Shown one piece after another: positions 25,510 to 34,342 of a stretch of 64,000 nucleotides of DNA. Every line of letters begins with the position of its first letter. The stretch's first letter is position 1. The notes beneath the pieces were generated by a model. That model was not told the DNA's origin. It saw nothing but the letters and a program-made list of their open reading frames with translations, and searched no databases. The stretch covers positions 62,001-126,000 of the forward strand of contig NZ_CP104165.1 of the NCBI RefSeq assembly GCF_029981845.1. The letters run 5' to 3'. Origin of the DNA: Candidatus Bandiella numerosa (GTDB taxonomy: Bacteria > Pseudomonadota > Alphaproteobacteria > Rickettsiales > Midichloriaceae). A program made the translations under genes and the position numbers.

Positions 25510-26352
25510 TTATAATTTTAATTCATCTAAAATATCCTGAAGCAATTTACTACATTCATCTTTTTGCTTTTCCGTCAATTGTTCAATTTTATTTATCGCT
25601 ACCTCTACCTGATTGTCGTTAATATACATATCAAGTATTTTTGATTTGGTTTTAATTGACCTTTTTGGCTTTATTATCTTCTTTTTATTTTTGACTGCCA
25701 GATACTCTTCAATTAATTTTCTTCTTTTTCCTACTTCTGCATGACATAATTCTCTTAAAAAATCTCTTGCCTTTATTTCATTTTCAACTAATGAAATTCT
25801 TATTTCTTCCGCTAAATTTCTTAAGTTCATAACTTCTACAACAGAAGATTTTGATACTCCTACCTTTTTTGCTATCTCACTATAAGAACTACATATATTA
25901 TTATTTAGTAAATTAGAATAGGCTTTCATTAACTCTATCGGATGCAAGTCTTTTCTTTGGATATTCTCTATAATCGATATTTCTTCAGCTCTCTTTTTAT
26001 CATGTATTATGATACATGGAACAGTTAATAAACCTAATAATTTAGCTGCTCTAAATCTTCTTTCACCACTCACAATTTCATAATACCCACCCTTTTCATC
26101 AGATGGTATGACTGTAAGCGGTTGGCGTATACCATGCTCTTTTATTGTTTGGGCTAATGACTCAAGGCTTTCTTGATCAAAATATACCCTTGCTTGATTT
26201 TTGAATGGAATTAATTTATCTAATTTTAAATTATAATATTCTCCCTTAAAATCTTCTGTATAAGTGCTAACTCTGGAATTTTTATTAGCTATTTTATTCT
26301 GAGAATTATCATCCTCTTCTAAATACCTTACCTTTGCTTTATCAATTTTCAT
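25510..26352 (-). CDS. parB: ParB-family partition protein
   Basis: A 280-residue ParB/Spo0J-like protein. The N-terminal CTPase part has the G-E-R-R-F-R-A box at about 96-102 and E-N-I-Q-R-K-D-L-H-P near 127-136; a helix-turn-helix (Y-S-E-I-A-K-K-V-G-V-S-K-S-S-V) follows at about 157-171. The C-terminus is Lys-rich and helical for dimerisation. It overlaps the end of parA by 11 bases, so the two are translated together. It should load at a centromere site near the element's origin. Confidence 0.9.
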   Translation of the reverse strand: MKIDKAKVRYLEEDDNSQNKIANKNSRVSTYTEDFKGEYYNLKLDKLIPFKNQARVYFDQESLESLAQTIKEHGIRQPLTVIPSDEKGGYYEIVSGERRFRAAKLLGLLTVPCIIIHDKKRAEEISIIENIQRKDLHPIELMKAYSNLLNNNICSSYSEIAKKVGVSKSSVVEVMNLRNLAEEIRISLVENEIKARDFLRELCHAEVGKRRKLIEEYLAVKNKKKIIKPKRSIKTKSKILDMYINDNQVEVAINKIEQLTEKQKDECSKLLQDILDELKL

Positions 26353-27325
26353 CTAAAATTACTCCTTGTTTGTTTATTGTAGATTTTTTTAGCATTTCTT
26401 TTGTCAAATCTAACACATCCTCAACTGCTATCGATCTTTTATTACAAAATCCAATTACGGGTAATTTTTTCTTAGCAGAAATATTAATATCTTCACATTT
26501 CCTAATAATTGACTCCATTACATAACTCCCATATTTTTTTCTTAATGTTCCAAGCACCTCCTGAGATGTTGCAGTTTTAGATTCATATTTATTGGGAATA
26601 ATAACATAGTTAATTTTCTTTTCCATTGCATCTGAAAAATCATCTATTTCACTCATTAATATTTCTAAACCCTTCAAACTGTAGTATTGTGTTTCACATA
26701 CAACATTGAGCACATCAGCAACTAACGTAGCATTTCTATTAACCGTACTTATTGTAGGATTTGTATCAATGAAAATAAAGTCATATTTTTGCCTCACCCC
26801 CTCTAGTATTTTTGATAGCACTTTTTCTCGGTTAGGCATTTGGTTAATTGGCAATTCTAATCTTGTTAAAGATATGTTAGCAGGAATAATATCTAAACCA
26901 GGGTAAACAGGTTTTATAGTTTCCTCTATACCTACCTTATTCACTATAACGTCATACAAAGTCATTTTATCTTCTTCTTCACTAAATCCGAAAGAATATG
27001 ATAAATGTCCCTGAGGATCACAATCTAATACTAATACTTTAAAACCTAATAATGAAAATAATATTGAAGTTTGATAACAAAGACTTGTTTTACCAGTCCC
27101 TCCCTTAAAATTAAAAAAAACTTGTATTTGCTTTTTTACTATCATCTCATCTGAATATAAAGCCTTCATTATATTTCTAACATTTTCAAAAGAATATTTT
27201 TTTCTTTTTTCAGTGCCACTTACATGTTCAATATGATTATTAGATATGTATCTACTAATTGTTGATTGGGTTATATCTGAAATCAAAGCTATCATACTTT
27301 GAGAAAAAAAAATATTTTGTTTCAT
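26342..27325 (-). CDS. parA: ParA-family partition ATPase with N-terminal HTH
   Basis: A 327-residue Walker-type ATPase. The deviant Walker A F-K-G-G-T-G-K-T-S lies at about 73-81, V-L-D-C-D-P-Q-G-H at 98-106 and the switch D-T-N-P near 187. The first ~55 residues form a MerR-like helix-turn-helix (D-I-T-Q-S-T-I-S-R-Y), as in plasmid type Ia ParA proteins that repress their own operon. It diverges from the replication-like gene across a 296-base intergenic region. Confidence 0.9.
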   Translation of the reverse strand: MKQNIFFSQSMIALISDITQSTISRYISNNHIEHVSGTEKRKKYSFENVRNIMKALYSDEMIVKKQIQVFFNFKGGTGKTSLCYQTSILFSLLGFKVLVLDCDPQGHLSYSFGFSEEEDKMTLYDVIVNKVGIEETIKPVYPGLDIIPANISLTRLELPINQMPNREKVLSKILEGVRQKYDFIFIDTNPTISTVNRNATLVADVLNVVCETQYYSLKGLEILMSEIDDFSDAMEKKINYVIIPNKYESKTATSQEVLGTLRKKYGSYVMESIIRKCEDINISAKKKLPVIGFCNKRSIAVEDVLDLTKEMLKKSTINKQGVILDEN

Positions 27326-27621
27326 TATTTTTATAACTTATCACTATTAATTCAGACCATACACTTTATTTGAATAAATGTAAAATTATTACTTGCATAA
27401 AAAAATTAGAAGAAATTACTTTTTTGTTGCAATAAAATTAATTCGTGTTAATTGTTATAGTAATAGCACTGAATTTATATTAAATGAAAAAGAAATAATA
27501 AATATAAAAAAAGCGAAGCATAATTAAATACTCCGCCTTATTCTGATGCACTAAGTGTACACATATTATGTGTATTTTGCAAGAGTTTATTGTGCTTCTT
27601 TAACCTAAAAAGGAGACAAAT
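27326..27621. promoter_or_regulatory. divergent parA / rep control region, possible origin
   Basis: 296 bases, A+T-rich, between the start codons of parA (minus) and the replication-like gene (plus). It must hold both promoters. A perfect palindrome TACACATA-t-TATGTGTA occupies 27558-27574, a plausible binding site for the ParA HTH or the Rep-like protein. No iteron array or clear DnaA-box cluster is seen. Confidence 0.45.
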
Positions 27622-28953
27622 ATGCAGTTATTAAGCAATTATCTTGATATAGATAATTTAGATGATAATTTTTATAAAAGTACAGGACATTGGCCTTTTA
27701 ACTATCCAAAATCCCAACTTCAAAATAATTTTACTTTTTCATTTTTTACATTAGAAGGAACAATTGGATATAAAAAGGCACTTTTTATATTTAAACTAAA
27801 TTACTGGCTAAATAAATGTGGTAGAAATTTAGAAAATAAAGATAATAAGTGGGTGTACAATACCATAAAATCTTGGGCTGCACAATTTGATTGGTCTCTA
27901 TCTACTTTAAAAAGAATTGTTTATTCTTTAGAAAAAGAAGGATTAATTATATCTAAAAAAATTAATGCTAAAAAATGGAACCATACAAAGTGGTATTCGA
28001 TTGATTATTTTAAGTTAAATTCATTATTTAATTTTAATAAAAAAAGAACCAATCGAATAGTTCAAAAAGAACCAATCTTAATTAACAAAAGAAATAACTA
28101 TACAAATAAATCTTCTTATAAAAAAAATGAGATAGAATTAGAAAATGTTTTAAAGGAAAAAATAGAAGAAAATTCTATAAAACCTAATGAAAAAGAAATA
28201 ATAAATAAAATGGTGTATATATGGAACAAAGTATTTGAGTACTCAATCAGTCCAATTAAAGCTTATAGTAATAAAAAGAACCAAGAAGTATTATTAATTC
28301 TTTATAAAACAGCATTTAGCGGAGATCTAAATAATTGGAGGGAATATGCATGCAAAGTAAATAGTAGCCAATTCCTAATGGGAGAAAAGAAAACAAAAAA
28401 TAACTTTAAGGCAGTATTTAGCTGGTTAATAAAGGATGATACAATAGAAAAGATAATGAATGGAGAATACGGAGTAGGGGATAGAGAGCTAGATATAAAT
28501 AATATAACAAAAAATATAGAAGAGAAGAAAGAGGAAGTAGTAAATAAAATGGATAAAAAGATATCAGAATATATAAAACTCAAAATAGATGAAATAACAG
28601 AAAGAAAAGAATTTGAGCAATATATAAAAACCTATAAATATGAAAATAATGAGGATAAATATGGCATATTAAAAGCTATAAGGCACATATCATATCACAG
28701 TATATTTAGAACAAATGAATATGAAGTACTTAGAGAAAGTCTGTATAAAAGCTATATAATGAAGAAATATTTTGGATTAACAAAAATGGAAGGTAGAGCA
28801 AAGTTGAGAGAGAAAATAAAGTTATTAGCAGAAAATAAAGGATATCTAGGAACTTTAGAGGAATTGAGAGAAAAAGAAAAGCAAATAGAGAGTTTAGAAA
28901 TCAGTCAAAACTTACTGCATAGCAAAATGTTAAATTGTGCATGGCTAAATTAA
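27622..28953 (+). CDS. replication-initiator-like protein with winged helix
   Basis: A 443-residue protein whose N-terminal 120 residues resemble plasmid initiators: W-V-Y-N-T-I-K-S-W-A-A-Q-F-D-W-S-L-S-T at about 75-93 followed by L-E-K-E-G-L-I, a winged-helix pattern. The remainder is Lys/Glu-rich and helical. AAGGAGA lies 7 bases before the ATG. Placed opposite parA-parB, it fits the replication/partition module of rickettsial plasmids and RAGEs, where a similar gene (sometimes labelled DnaA-like) occurs. I see no ATPase motif, so the role in initiation is inferred from position. Confidence 0.6.
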   Translation: MQLLSNYLDIDNLDDNFYKSTGHWPFNYPKSQLQNNFTFSFFTLEGTIGYKKALFIFKLNYWLNKCGRNLENKDNKWVYNTIKSWAAQFDWSLSTLKRIVYSLEKEGLIISKKINAKKWNHTKWYSIDYFKLNSLFNFNKKRTNRIVQKEPILINKRNNYTNKSSYKKNEIELENVLKEKIEENSIKPNEKEIINKMVYIWNKVFEYSISPIKAYSNKKNQEVLLILYKTAFSGDLNNWREYACKVNSSQFLMGEKKTKNNFKAVFSWLIKDDTIEKIMNGEYGVGDRELDINNITKNIEEKKEEVVNKMDKKISEYIKLKIDEITERKEFEQYIKTYKYENNEDKYGILKAIRHISYHSIFRTNEYEVLRESLYKSYIMKKYFGLTKMEGRAKLREKIKLLAENKGYLGTLEELREKEKQIESLEISQNLLHSKMLNCAWLN

Positions 28954-29086
28954 AATCCAATAATAAAATATTATGATCGAATTTATTACTAGATAAATGC
29001 TTTTAATGATCCCCATAAACCAATTAGCACGCCAAAACATGATGATACAAATGAATTATATTATTGCTTCCATTCCTTTGTAAAAA

Positions 29087-30570
29087 TTAAAAGCTGTATT
29101 TTTTATTTATGTATTCTTTGAAGTATTTTACATCAATTTGTTCTTTTAAACTATAATTTATTAAAGAATTAGCATTAGGGAATAAGGAGCCGTTGTTATG
29201 AATTGTTTTATTTAAAAATTCATTAAATTCTGTAAATTGACCCATCTCTATTTTTTTGTCTAAATTTTGTATATTAATATTGGCATGATGCATAATTTGT
29301 GCAGCAATTAATGCTCCAATTGTATAAGTAGGAAAATATCCGAAAGAGCCGGAAAACCAATGTATATCTTGCAAACAACCTTCTGTATCATTTTTTGGTG
29401 TAATGCCTAACATATCTTTATAACTCTTGTTCCAAATTTCTGGTACTTCACCCACTTCAATTTCGTTATTAATAAGAGATTTTTCAATTTTATACCTTAT
29501 TAATACATGAGTATGATATGTGATCTCGTCGGCATCTACTCTAATTAATGACGGCTGTATAAAATTAATATGATTGTATAAAAATTTATCATCAAAAGAA
29601 ATTTTATAACCAAACAACTTTTTCAAATAAGGGAATAAAAATTTTATAAAGCTAAAATTTCTGGCCACCTGATTTTCGTAAATAAGGGATTGACTTTCAT
29701 GAATACCAGAACTAAGGCTTCTGCCTATTGGTTGATATTGCCATTTTTTTGGTAAGTTTCTGTTATAATTTGCATGCCCAGCTTCATGTATTGCTCCATA
29801 TAAAGATTGAGTAAAGTCATGATAGTTATAATTAGTAGTAAGTCTTATATCAGAAGAGCTACCTCCACAAAAAGGATGAGAACTGCTATCTATCCTTCCA
29901 TTACCAAAATCAAATCCTAAATCTGTTAAAATAAAATTTATAAGTCTTTTTTGTTCATCAATAGGATATTCAGATATTATTGAAGTTGGCGTCTTGAGTG
30001 TTATATTTTGAATAATAGGAGTAGTAAAGTTTTGAACAGAATTCATCAATTCGTCAATAAATTCAACTTTTAAATCTGGTTCGTATTCATCTATTAATGC
30101 TTCATAAGGCTTAGTGCCAATAATATCTGCCTTTATTTTAGCAAAATCTCTAATATGCTGTAATAAAATTTTTAACTCACTCTTTACTAAGTTGAAGTTA
30201 TTTTCTTTTTTGGCTTTTCTCCAAATAATAGCGGTTTTAGTGCTGCAAATAGCTAAGTCAGTAATTAATTGAGAAGGCATGGCAGAATTAATCTTAATTT
30301 TTTTTGAATTAATCTGAAATTTTGTAATTGCCAATTATTTAATTCTTTAATATCAACATCATTGCAGAGTGATTTTGTATATTTGGAAGAAAGTTTTTCG
30401 TGTATTATTTTAGATACTAAGGATATTTGCTCACCTCTCTCTCCTATTGCTTTTACAGGCATGTATACTTCCTTATCCCAATCTAATATCGCAATATTAG
30501 ATTCTAAAATTGATATTTCTCTAAATATTTGCTCTAATCTCAAATACTGTTTCAATATTTTGTAACGCAT
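29087..30570 (-). pseudogene. M32 carboxypeptidase (thermostable carboxypeptidase Taq type), frameshifted
   Basis: Metallocarboxypeptidase of about 490 residues in two frames. The N-terminal piece (30297-30570) has D-W-D-K-E-V-Y-M-P; the larger piece holds the zinc motif H-E-A-G-H and H-E-S-Q-S, plus D-A-D-E-I-T-Y-H-T-H and D-I-H-W-F-S-G-S-F-G-Y-F-P, all M32 signatures. The change of frame lies in a run of eight A (30298-30305, T on the + strand). One base added or lost restores a full-length enzyme. All zinc and catalytic residues remain, so slippage at the A-run could still give some product. Confidence 0.85.
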
Positions 30571-30627
30571 AATTGATATAGGCTAATAATAAGAGATTAT
30601 TTATTCATTACAATAAAAAACAAAAAA

Positions 30628-33123
30628 ATGATTAAAGAAATAATAATATATGGAGCTCTAGTAATCTTTCTCATTGTAGGAGTATGCATAAAAGACAAGC
30701 TAAAAAAGTTTAAAGATTATGCATTAGGAGTTCGTACATGCACTAAGTTAGCATTATCTGCAACAGTAGTTGCAAGTATAGTAGGTGGTGGCAGTACAAT
30801 AGGGTCTGTAGCAATGGTATATAAAGTGGGTATAATTTTTATCATATTATCTTTAGCGTGGCCAATAAGCTATATTTTTATAGCTATCTATATTATTCCG
30901 CAGCTTGAAAAATATTATGGTCATTTTTCCTTGCCACAGGTTATGGGTTCTATGTATGGTAGGTATGTAAGAGAATATATAGGTATTATAGCTTATATTT
31001 TTTTACTTGGTGCGTTTACTATGCAAGTAAAAGCACTTTCTGTTTTATTTTTTAATATATTTGGATATGAAAGTGAGGTGGGGCCAATAGTTGCAGTAAT
31101 AATAATAATAATATATAGCTCTATAAAAGGAGTAACTGGAGTAATAAAAACAGACATACTTCAATTATTTATATTCATAATAATATTACCATTAATTACA
31201 GTTAGCTTACTAAAGGAAAACTCAGGTACTTTACATGGATTACTCTTATCATTACCAAATGAGAGCTTTATAAAAGATATTAGCATGTTTAGTATTTTTG
31301 CATTAACAGTGCAAAATCTAATACCAGATGATGCACCAGACCTTATTCATAGAATGTTGATAGGCAGAGATACTAAAAAAAATAGATCTGCAATTTTTTT
31401 ATTAGCGTTAATCAGTATATTAGTTATTATAATGGTATTAATTATATCATCAATAGCCCTAATAAAGCATCCCGGTATTGATAGTAATGAAGCTATGTTT
31501 GTTGTTGTGAAAAGCTTTCTTAGTAATGAGATATTGTATTCTATATTTGGAGTTGCTTTGATAGCAGTTATTGTATCGACTGCAGATTCACTTTTAAACA
31601 CCTCAGCAGTTATTATTGTCAATGATATAATCAGCGAAAAAAGAAGAAGTGTTTTTTTAGCGAAATTAGTCTCGTTAATAACTGGTATAGTGGCCATTAT
31701 ATTGGCATATAAAGCAAAAAGTATATTGGGTATATTATTGTTCTTTGGACAATTGTATACATCGGCAGTAGCTGTGCCATTCTTTTTTGGGCTATTTTCT
31801 AGTCAAAAATCACCAAAGATATTTTGGTATAGTTCTTTATCAGGAGTAGGAACGTATCTTTTAATATACTTAATTTTCCCTAGGATGGAAGATGGGATAT
31901 TTTTAATTAGCATGGGTGTTAGCACAACAATTTATCTATTGCTGTCTAAAAATAATATTTCAAATTTTTTAAATAAAATAAAATATTTAATTTTAAAAGA
32001 AGAAGAAAAAATTTTTAAATTACCTATTAAAAAATTAGGTTACAGTATTTTACCCATAAGTGTGTCAGTATTTTTTTCAGATTTATCACTTGGCCAATTC
32101 CCAATTATCGAGATATCTGTTGTAATAGTGAATATATTTTTAATATCGTTTGAAATTATATATGGAGAAAAGACAAAGTACAAAAATATAGTTCACTCAA
32201 TGACATTCTGGTATTGTTTCCCTATGTTTTCAATGTATTTATATTTTAGTAAAAATAACTTTATATTATTTATATTTCTTTTTCCAACGACGTTAATATT
32301 ATTATTAATATTTTACAAATGGGAAAAGATATTAATAAATTTATTGACTGCCTGTATAATTGCACTTTTAATTTTACTATCACTTAATAGATTTGATTTA
32401 AATTTATTAATTTCAAAATTAAGCTTGCTAGCTTACATGCTAATTTATATTACGGCATTGGCATATTTTATCATTAAGCCCAAAGATGATAGTATTAAAG
32501 TGGCAATGAATGATATGGAGGTAAAACTAAAGGAAAAAAATAAGGCAGAATTAGAAAATATTGTAGATTTTTATAATATAAAGTTTCATTTATTTCAAAA
32601 CTATAATGATGTGGATAAAAAGTATAAAGAGATAAGGAATATTGCAGATTATGTGTGTAAAGAAGAGCAAGGAGAGGAAATAGACATGAAATGTATATAT
32701 GAAGATTTAGATACTTATTTATCTTATAGATTACATAGTATTAATATTAAATATGGCCTAGAAAACATGATAAAAGAATTAGATAATAAGATAATAACAA
32801 ATGTAAACTATAGAATAATATATGTTTTGTTATTTAGTATCGGGAATTTTATTGTTACAATAAGACCAAATAAAGTAAATGCTAGATGCGAGAGTGAATT
32901 AAACAGCATAATATTTAAATTTGAATTGGTAGGTCTTAAGTTTCAAATAGAGGATTTAGAAAAATATAGCGTTAAAAATAATAATAATACTGATTATCTT
33001 AGTATTGTGGAAATAAAAAATATTGTTGATAAATTAGGCTTTTCAGTAGAAAAAAATATAATATTATTTAAAATAAAAGTAGTTGAATCAAAGAAACTAT
33101 ATCATAAGGAAATTTTTCATTAA
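30628..33123 (+). CDS. sodium/solute symporter fused to a degenerate sensor domain
   Basis: An 831-residue membrane protein. Residues 1-440 form an SSF (Na+/solute symporter) domain with about 12-13 helices, including G-G-G-S-T-I-G-S and the S-T-A-D-S-L-L-N motif typical of the family. Further helices run to about 625. The soluble tail (about 640-831) is coiled and resembles the dimerisation/ATPase part of histidine kinases, but I find no clear phospho-accepting His box, N box or G box. SSF-kinase fusions are a known RAGE gene type. A transport-linked sensor with lost kinase activity is the likeliest reading. It overlaps the convergent XRE gene by 4 bases. Confidence 0.75.
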   Translation: MIKEIIIYGALVIFLIVGVCIKDKLKKFKDYALGVRTCTKLALSATVVASIVGGGSTIGSVAMVYKVGIIFIILSLAWPISYIFIAIYIIPQLEKYYGHFSLPQVMGSMYGRYVREYIGIIAYIFLLGAFTMQVKALSVLFFNIFGYESEVGPIVAVIIIIIYSSIKGVTGVIKTDILQLFIFIIILPLITVSLLKENSGTLHGLLLSLPNESFIKDISMFSIFALTVQNLIPDDAPDLIHRMLIGRDTKKNRSAIFLLALISILVIIMVLIISSIALIKHPGIDSNEAMFVVVKSFLSNEILYSIFGVALIAVIVSTADSLLNTSAVIIVNDIISEKRRSVFLAKLVSLITGIVAIILAYKAKSILGILLFFGQLYTSAVAVPFFFGLFSSQKSPKIFWYSSLSGVGTYLLIYLIFPRMEDGIFLISMGVSTTIYLLLSKNNISNFLNKIKYLILKEEEKIFKLPIKKLGYSILPISVSVFFSDLSLGQFPIIEISVVIVNIFLISFEIIYGEKTKYKNIVHSMTFWYCFPMFSMYLYFSKNNFILFIFLFPTTLILLLIFYKWEKILINLLTACIIALLILLSLNRFDLNLLISKLSLLAYMLIYITALAYFIIKPKDDSIKVAMNDMEVKLKEKNKAELENIVDFYNIKFHLFQNYNDVDKKYKEIRNIADYVCKEEQGEEIDMKCIYEDLDTYLSYRLHSINIKYGLENMIKELDNKIITNVNYRIIYVLLFSIGNFIVTIRPNKVNARCESELNSIIFKFELVGLKFQIEDLEKYSVKNNNNTDYLSIVEIKNIVDKLGFSVEKNIILFKIKVVESKKLYHKEIFH

Positions 33124-33593
33124 GAGAACGTACTATCTAACACCCAATTTGTAAAATTAATATCTGGAGAGTTAGCTTCTCTTCTTGCGGAATAATCATA
33201 TATACTGTCTATGCAATGGAGTAACTGCCTTAAATTAGCAGATATATTATTTTTTTCTAAGTATATATAAATATGTATTAGAATAGCGTCAAATAAAGGC
33301 CTGTTTAAAGGCAATTCTGCAGACACAAGCTTATTATTAAAATTATTATCTTTTGGCGCGTATCCTATAAGAGTATCAATACTACATCCTATCGCCTGCG
33401 CGATAGCAGCTACGGTTTTTATCCCAGGATTCTCAATACCTCCAGTGGTAACCTTCTTAATTACATCATGTTGCAACCCAGCTTTTTCAGCGAATTGAGC
33501 CTTGTTTAAATGTTTATGATTTTGCAAACCCATGTTTTTAAGAATATTTTCTCTAAATAGTGCTCCATTATACGTAAACTTATTTTTTTCCAT
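33120..33593 (-). CDS. XRE-family transcriptional regulator
   Basis: A 157-residue protein with a helix-turn-helix at about 30-80: N-K-A-Q-F-A-E-K-A-G-L-Q-H-D-V-I-K-K-V and P-G-I-K-T-V-A-A-I-A-Q-A-I-G-C-S-I-D-T-L-I, as in phage-repressor-like proteins. The C-terminal part is helical and of unknown function. It is divergent from the genes leading into the tra operon, with a palindrome in between, so it probably controls itself and the element's transfer genes. Confidence 0.85.
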   Translation of the reverse strand: MEKNKFTYNGALFRENILKNMGLQNHKHLNKAQFAEKAGLQHDVIKKVTTGGIENPGIKTVAAIAQAIGCSIDTLIGYAPKDNNFNNKLVSAELPLNRPLFDAILIHIYIYLEKNNISANLRQLLHCIDSIYDYSARREANSPDINFTNWVLDSTFS

Positions 33594-33609
33594 TGTATAA
33601 ATTAATTAC

Positions 33610-33655
33610 TTGACTTGGATAATATTATATCTATAAGATACTATTGTATCGTTAT
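33610..33655 (+). promoter_or_regulatory. promoter with overlapping palindromic operator
   Basis: TTGACT (33610-33615) and TATAAG (33632-33637), 16 bases apart, form a promoter facing the tra side. The inverted repeat GATAC-TATT-GTATC (33637-33650) starts at the last base of the -10 box; flanking bases partly extend it. It is a natural binding site for the divergent XRE regulator. Confidence 0.45.
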
Positions 33656-33737
33656 TGTTTTTATATACCCAATGAATACCATTTTAATAAAGTTAAATCA
33701 AGAAATCTAAATTTTATAAACTAAAGGAATAAGTTAA

Positions 33738-33953
33738 ATGCTAACAGAAGGATTAAAATATTTAAGAGATGCGGAAGCGATAATGTTAGACCGCATAGAT
33801 CAGCTAGTGAGAGGAGAAATCACCGGCTATAAGTATAGAGAGGATGGATGGGTATGTAATAGCCTAATATCGTGGAAAGAAATGCATATGCCATTATGGG
33901 GGAAGAATAAAGTATATCTAGTAAATAATAAAAGAAACAATCAATTAAATTAG
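33738..33953 (+). CDS. small hypothetical protein
   Basis: A 71-residue protein with a helical N-terminal half (Y-L-R-D-A-E-A-I-M-L-D-R-I) and aromatic, basic C-terminal half. It is the first + strand gene after the XRE/operator region and lies 9 bases before the next gene. AAGGAAT stands 9 bases upstream of the ATG. No known domain. Confidence 0.6.
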   Translation: MLTEGLKYLRDAEAIMLDRIDQLVRGEITGYKYREDGWVCNSLISWKEMHMPLWGKNKVYLVNNKRNNQLN

Positions 33954-33962
33954 GAGGTAAAC

Positions 33963-34289
33963 ATGAGAATTCAAACACAAAAAGATATGAAAAAGCACCA
34001 AGAAAACGCCATAGTAAGTGGGATAATCATAGAGGAGCCACATATAGGAATTAATCAGAAGAATGAAGTAATAGGACTTAGCTGGATGCATATAAGAGAA
34101 GATAGCGGGATAGATTGCGAAATTTTGATCAGTGGAGATAAATTATCAAAGTACTGCAAGGAGCATAAGGAAGAGCTGAGTATTGGAAAAAGAGTAAAAT
34201 TAAGAGGAATGTTAAGCGAGGGTGAGGGAATGGATTATATGCATTTAGACAGCTATGGAGAAATCACCATATGTGCAGAAGGTGAATAA
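33963..34289 (+). CDS. small OB-fold-like protein
   Basis: A 108-residue protein with alternating strands (I-V-S-G-I-I-I-E-E-P, W-M-H-I-R-E, C-E-I-L-I-S-G, R-V-K-L-R-G-M-L, S-Y-G-E-I-T-I) that resembles an OB-fold such as SSB or PriB. GGAGG precedes the ATG by 5 bases. It could bind single-stranded DNA during transfer or replication; this is inferred from the strand pattern alone. Confidence 0.5.
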   Translation: MRIQTQKDMKKHQENAIVSGIIIEEPHIGINQKNEVIGLSWMHIREDSGIDCEILISGDKLSKYCKEHKEELSIGKRVKLRGMLSEGEGMDYMHLDSYGEITICAEGE

Positions 34290-34342
34290 AGGGTAGAAAA
34301 ATAGGAATAAATATTAGAACAAAATATTAATTGGAATAAAAT

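Noticed and set aside
27326..27621. Iteron-type plasmid origin
   Set aside because: No set of direct repeats of 15-25 bases is visible; only the single palindrome.
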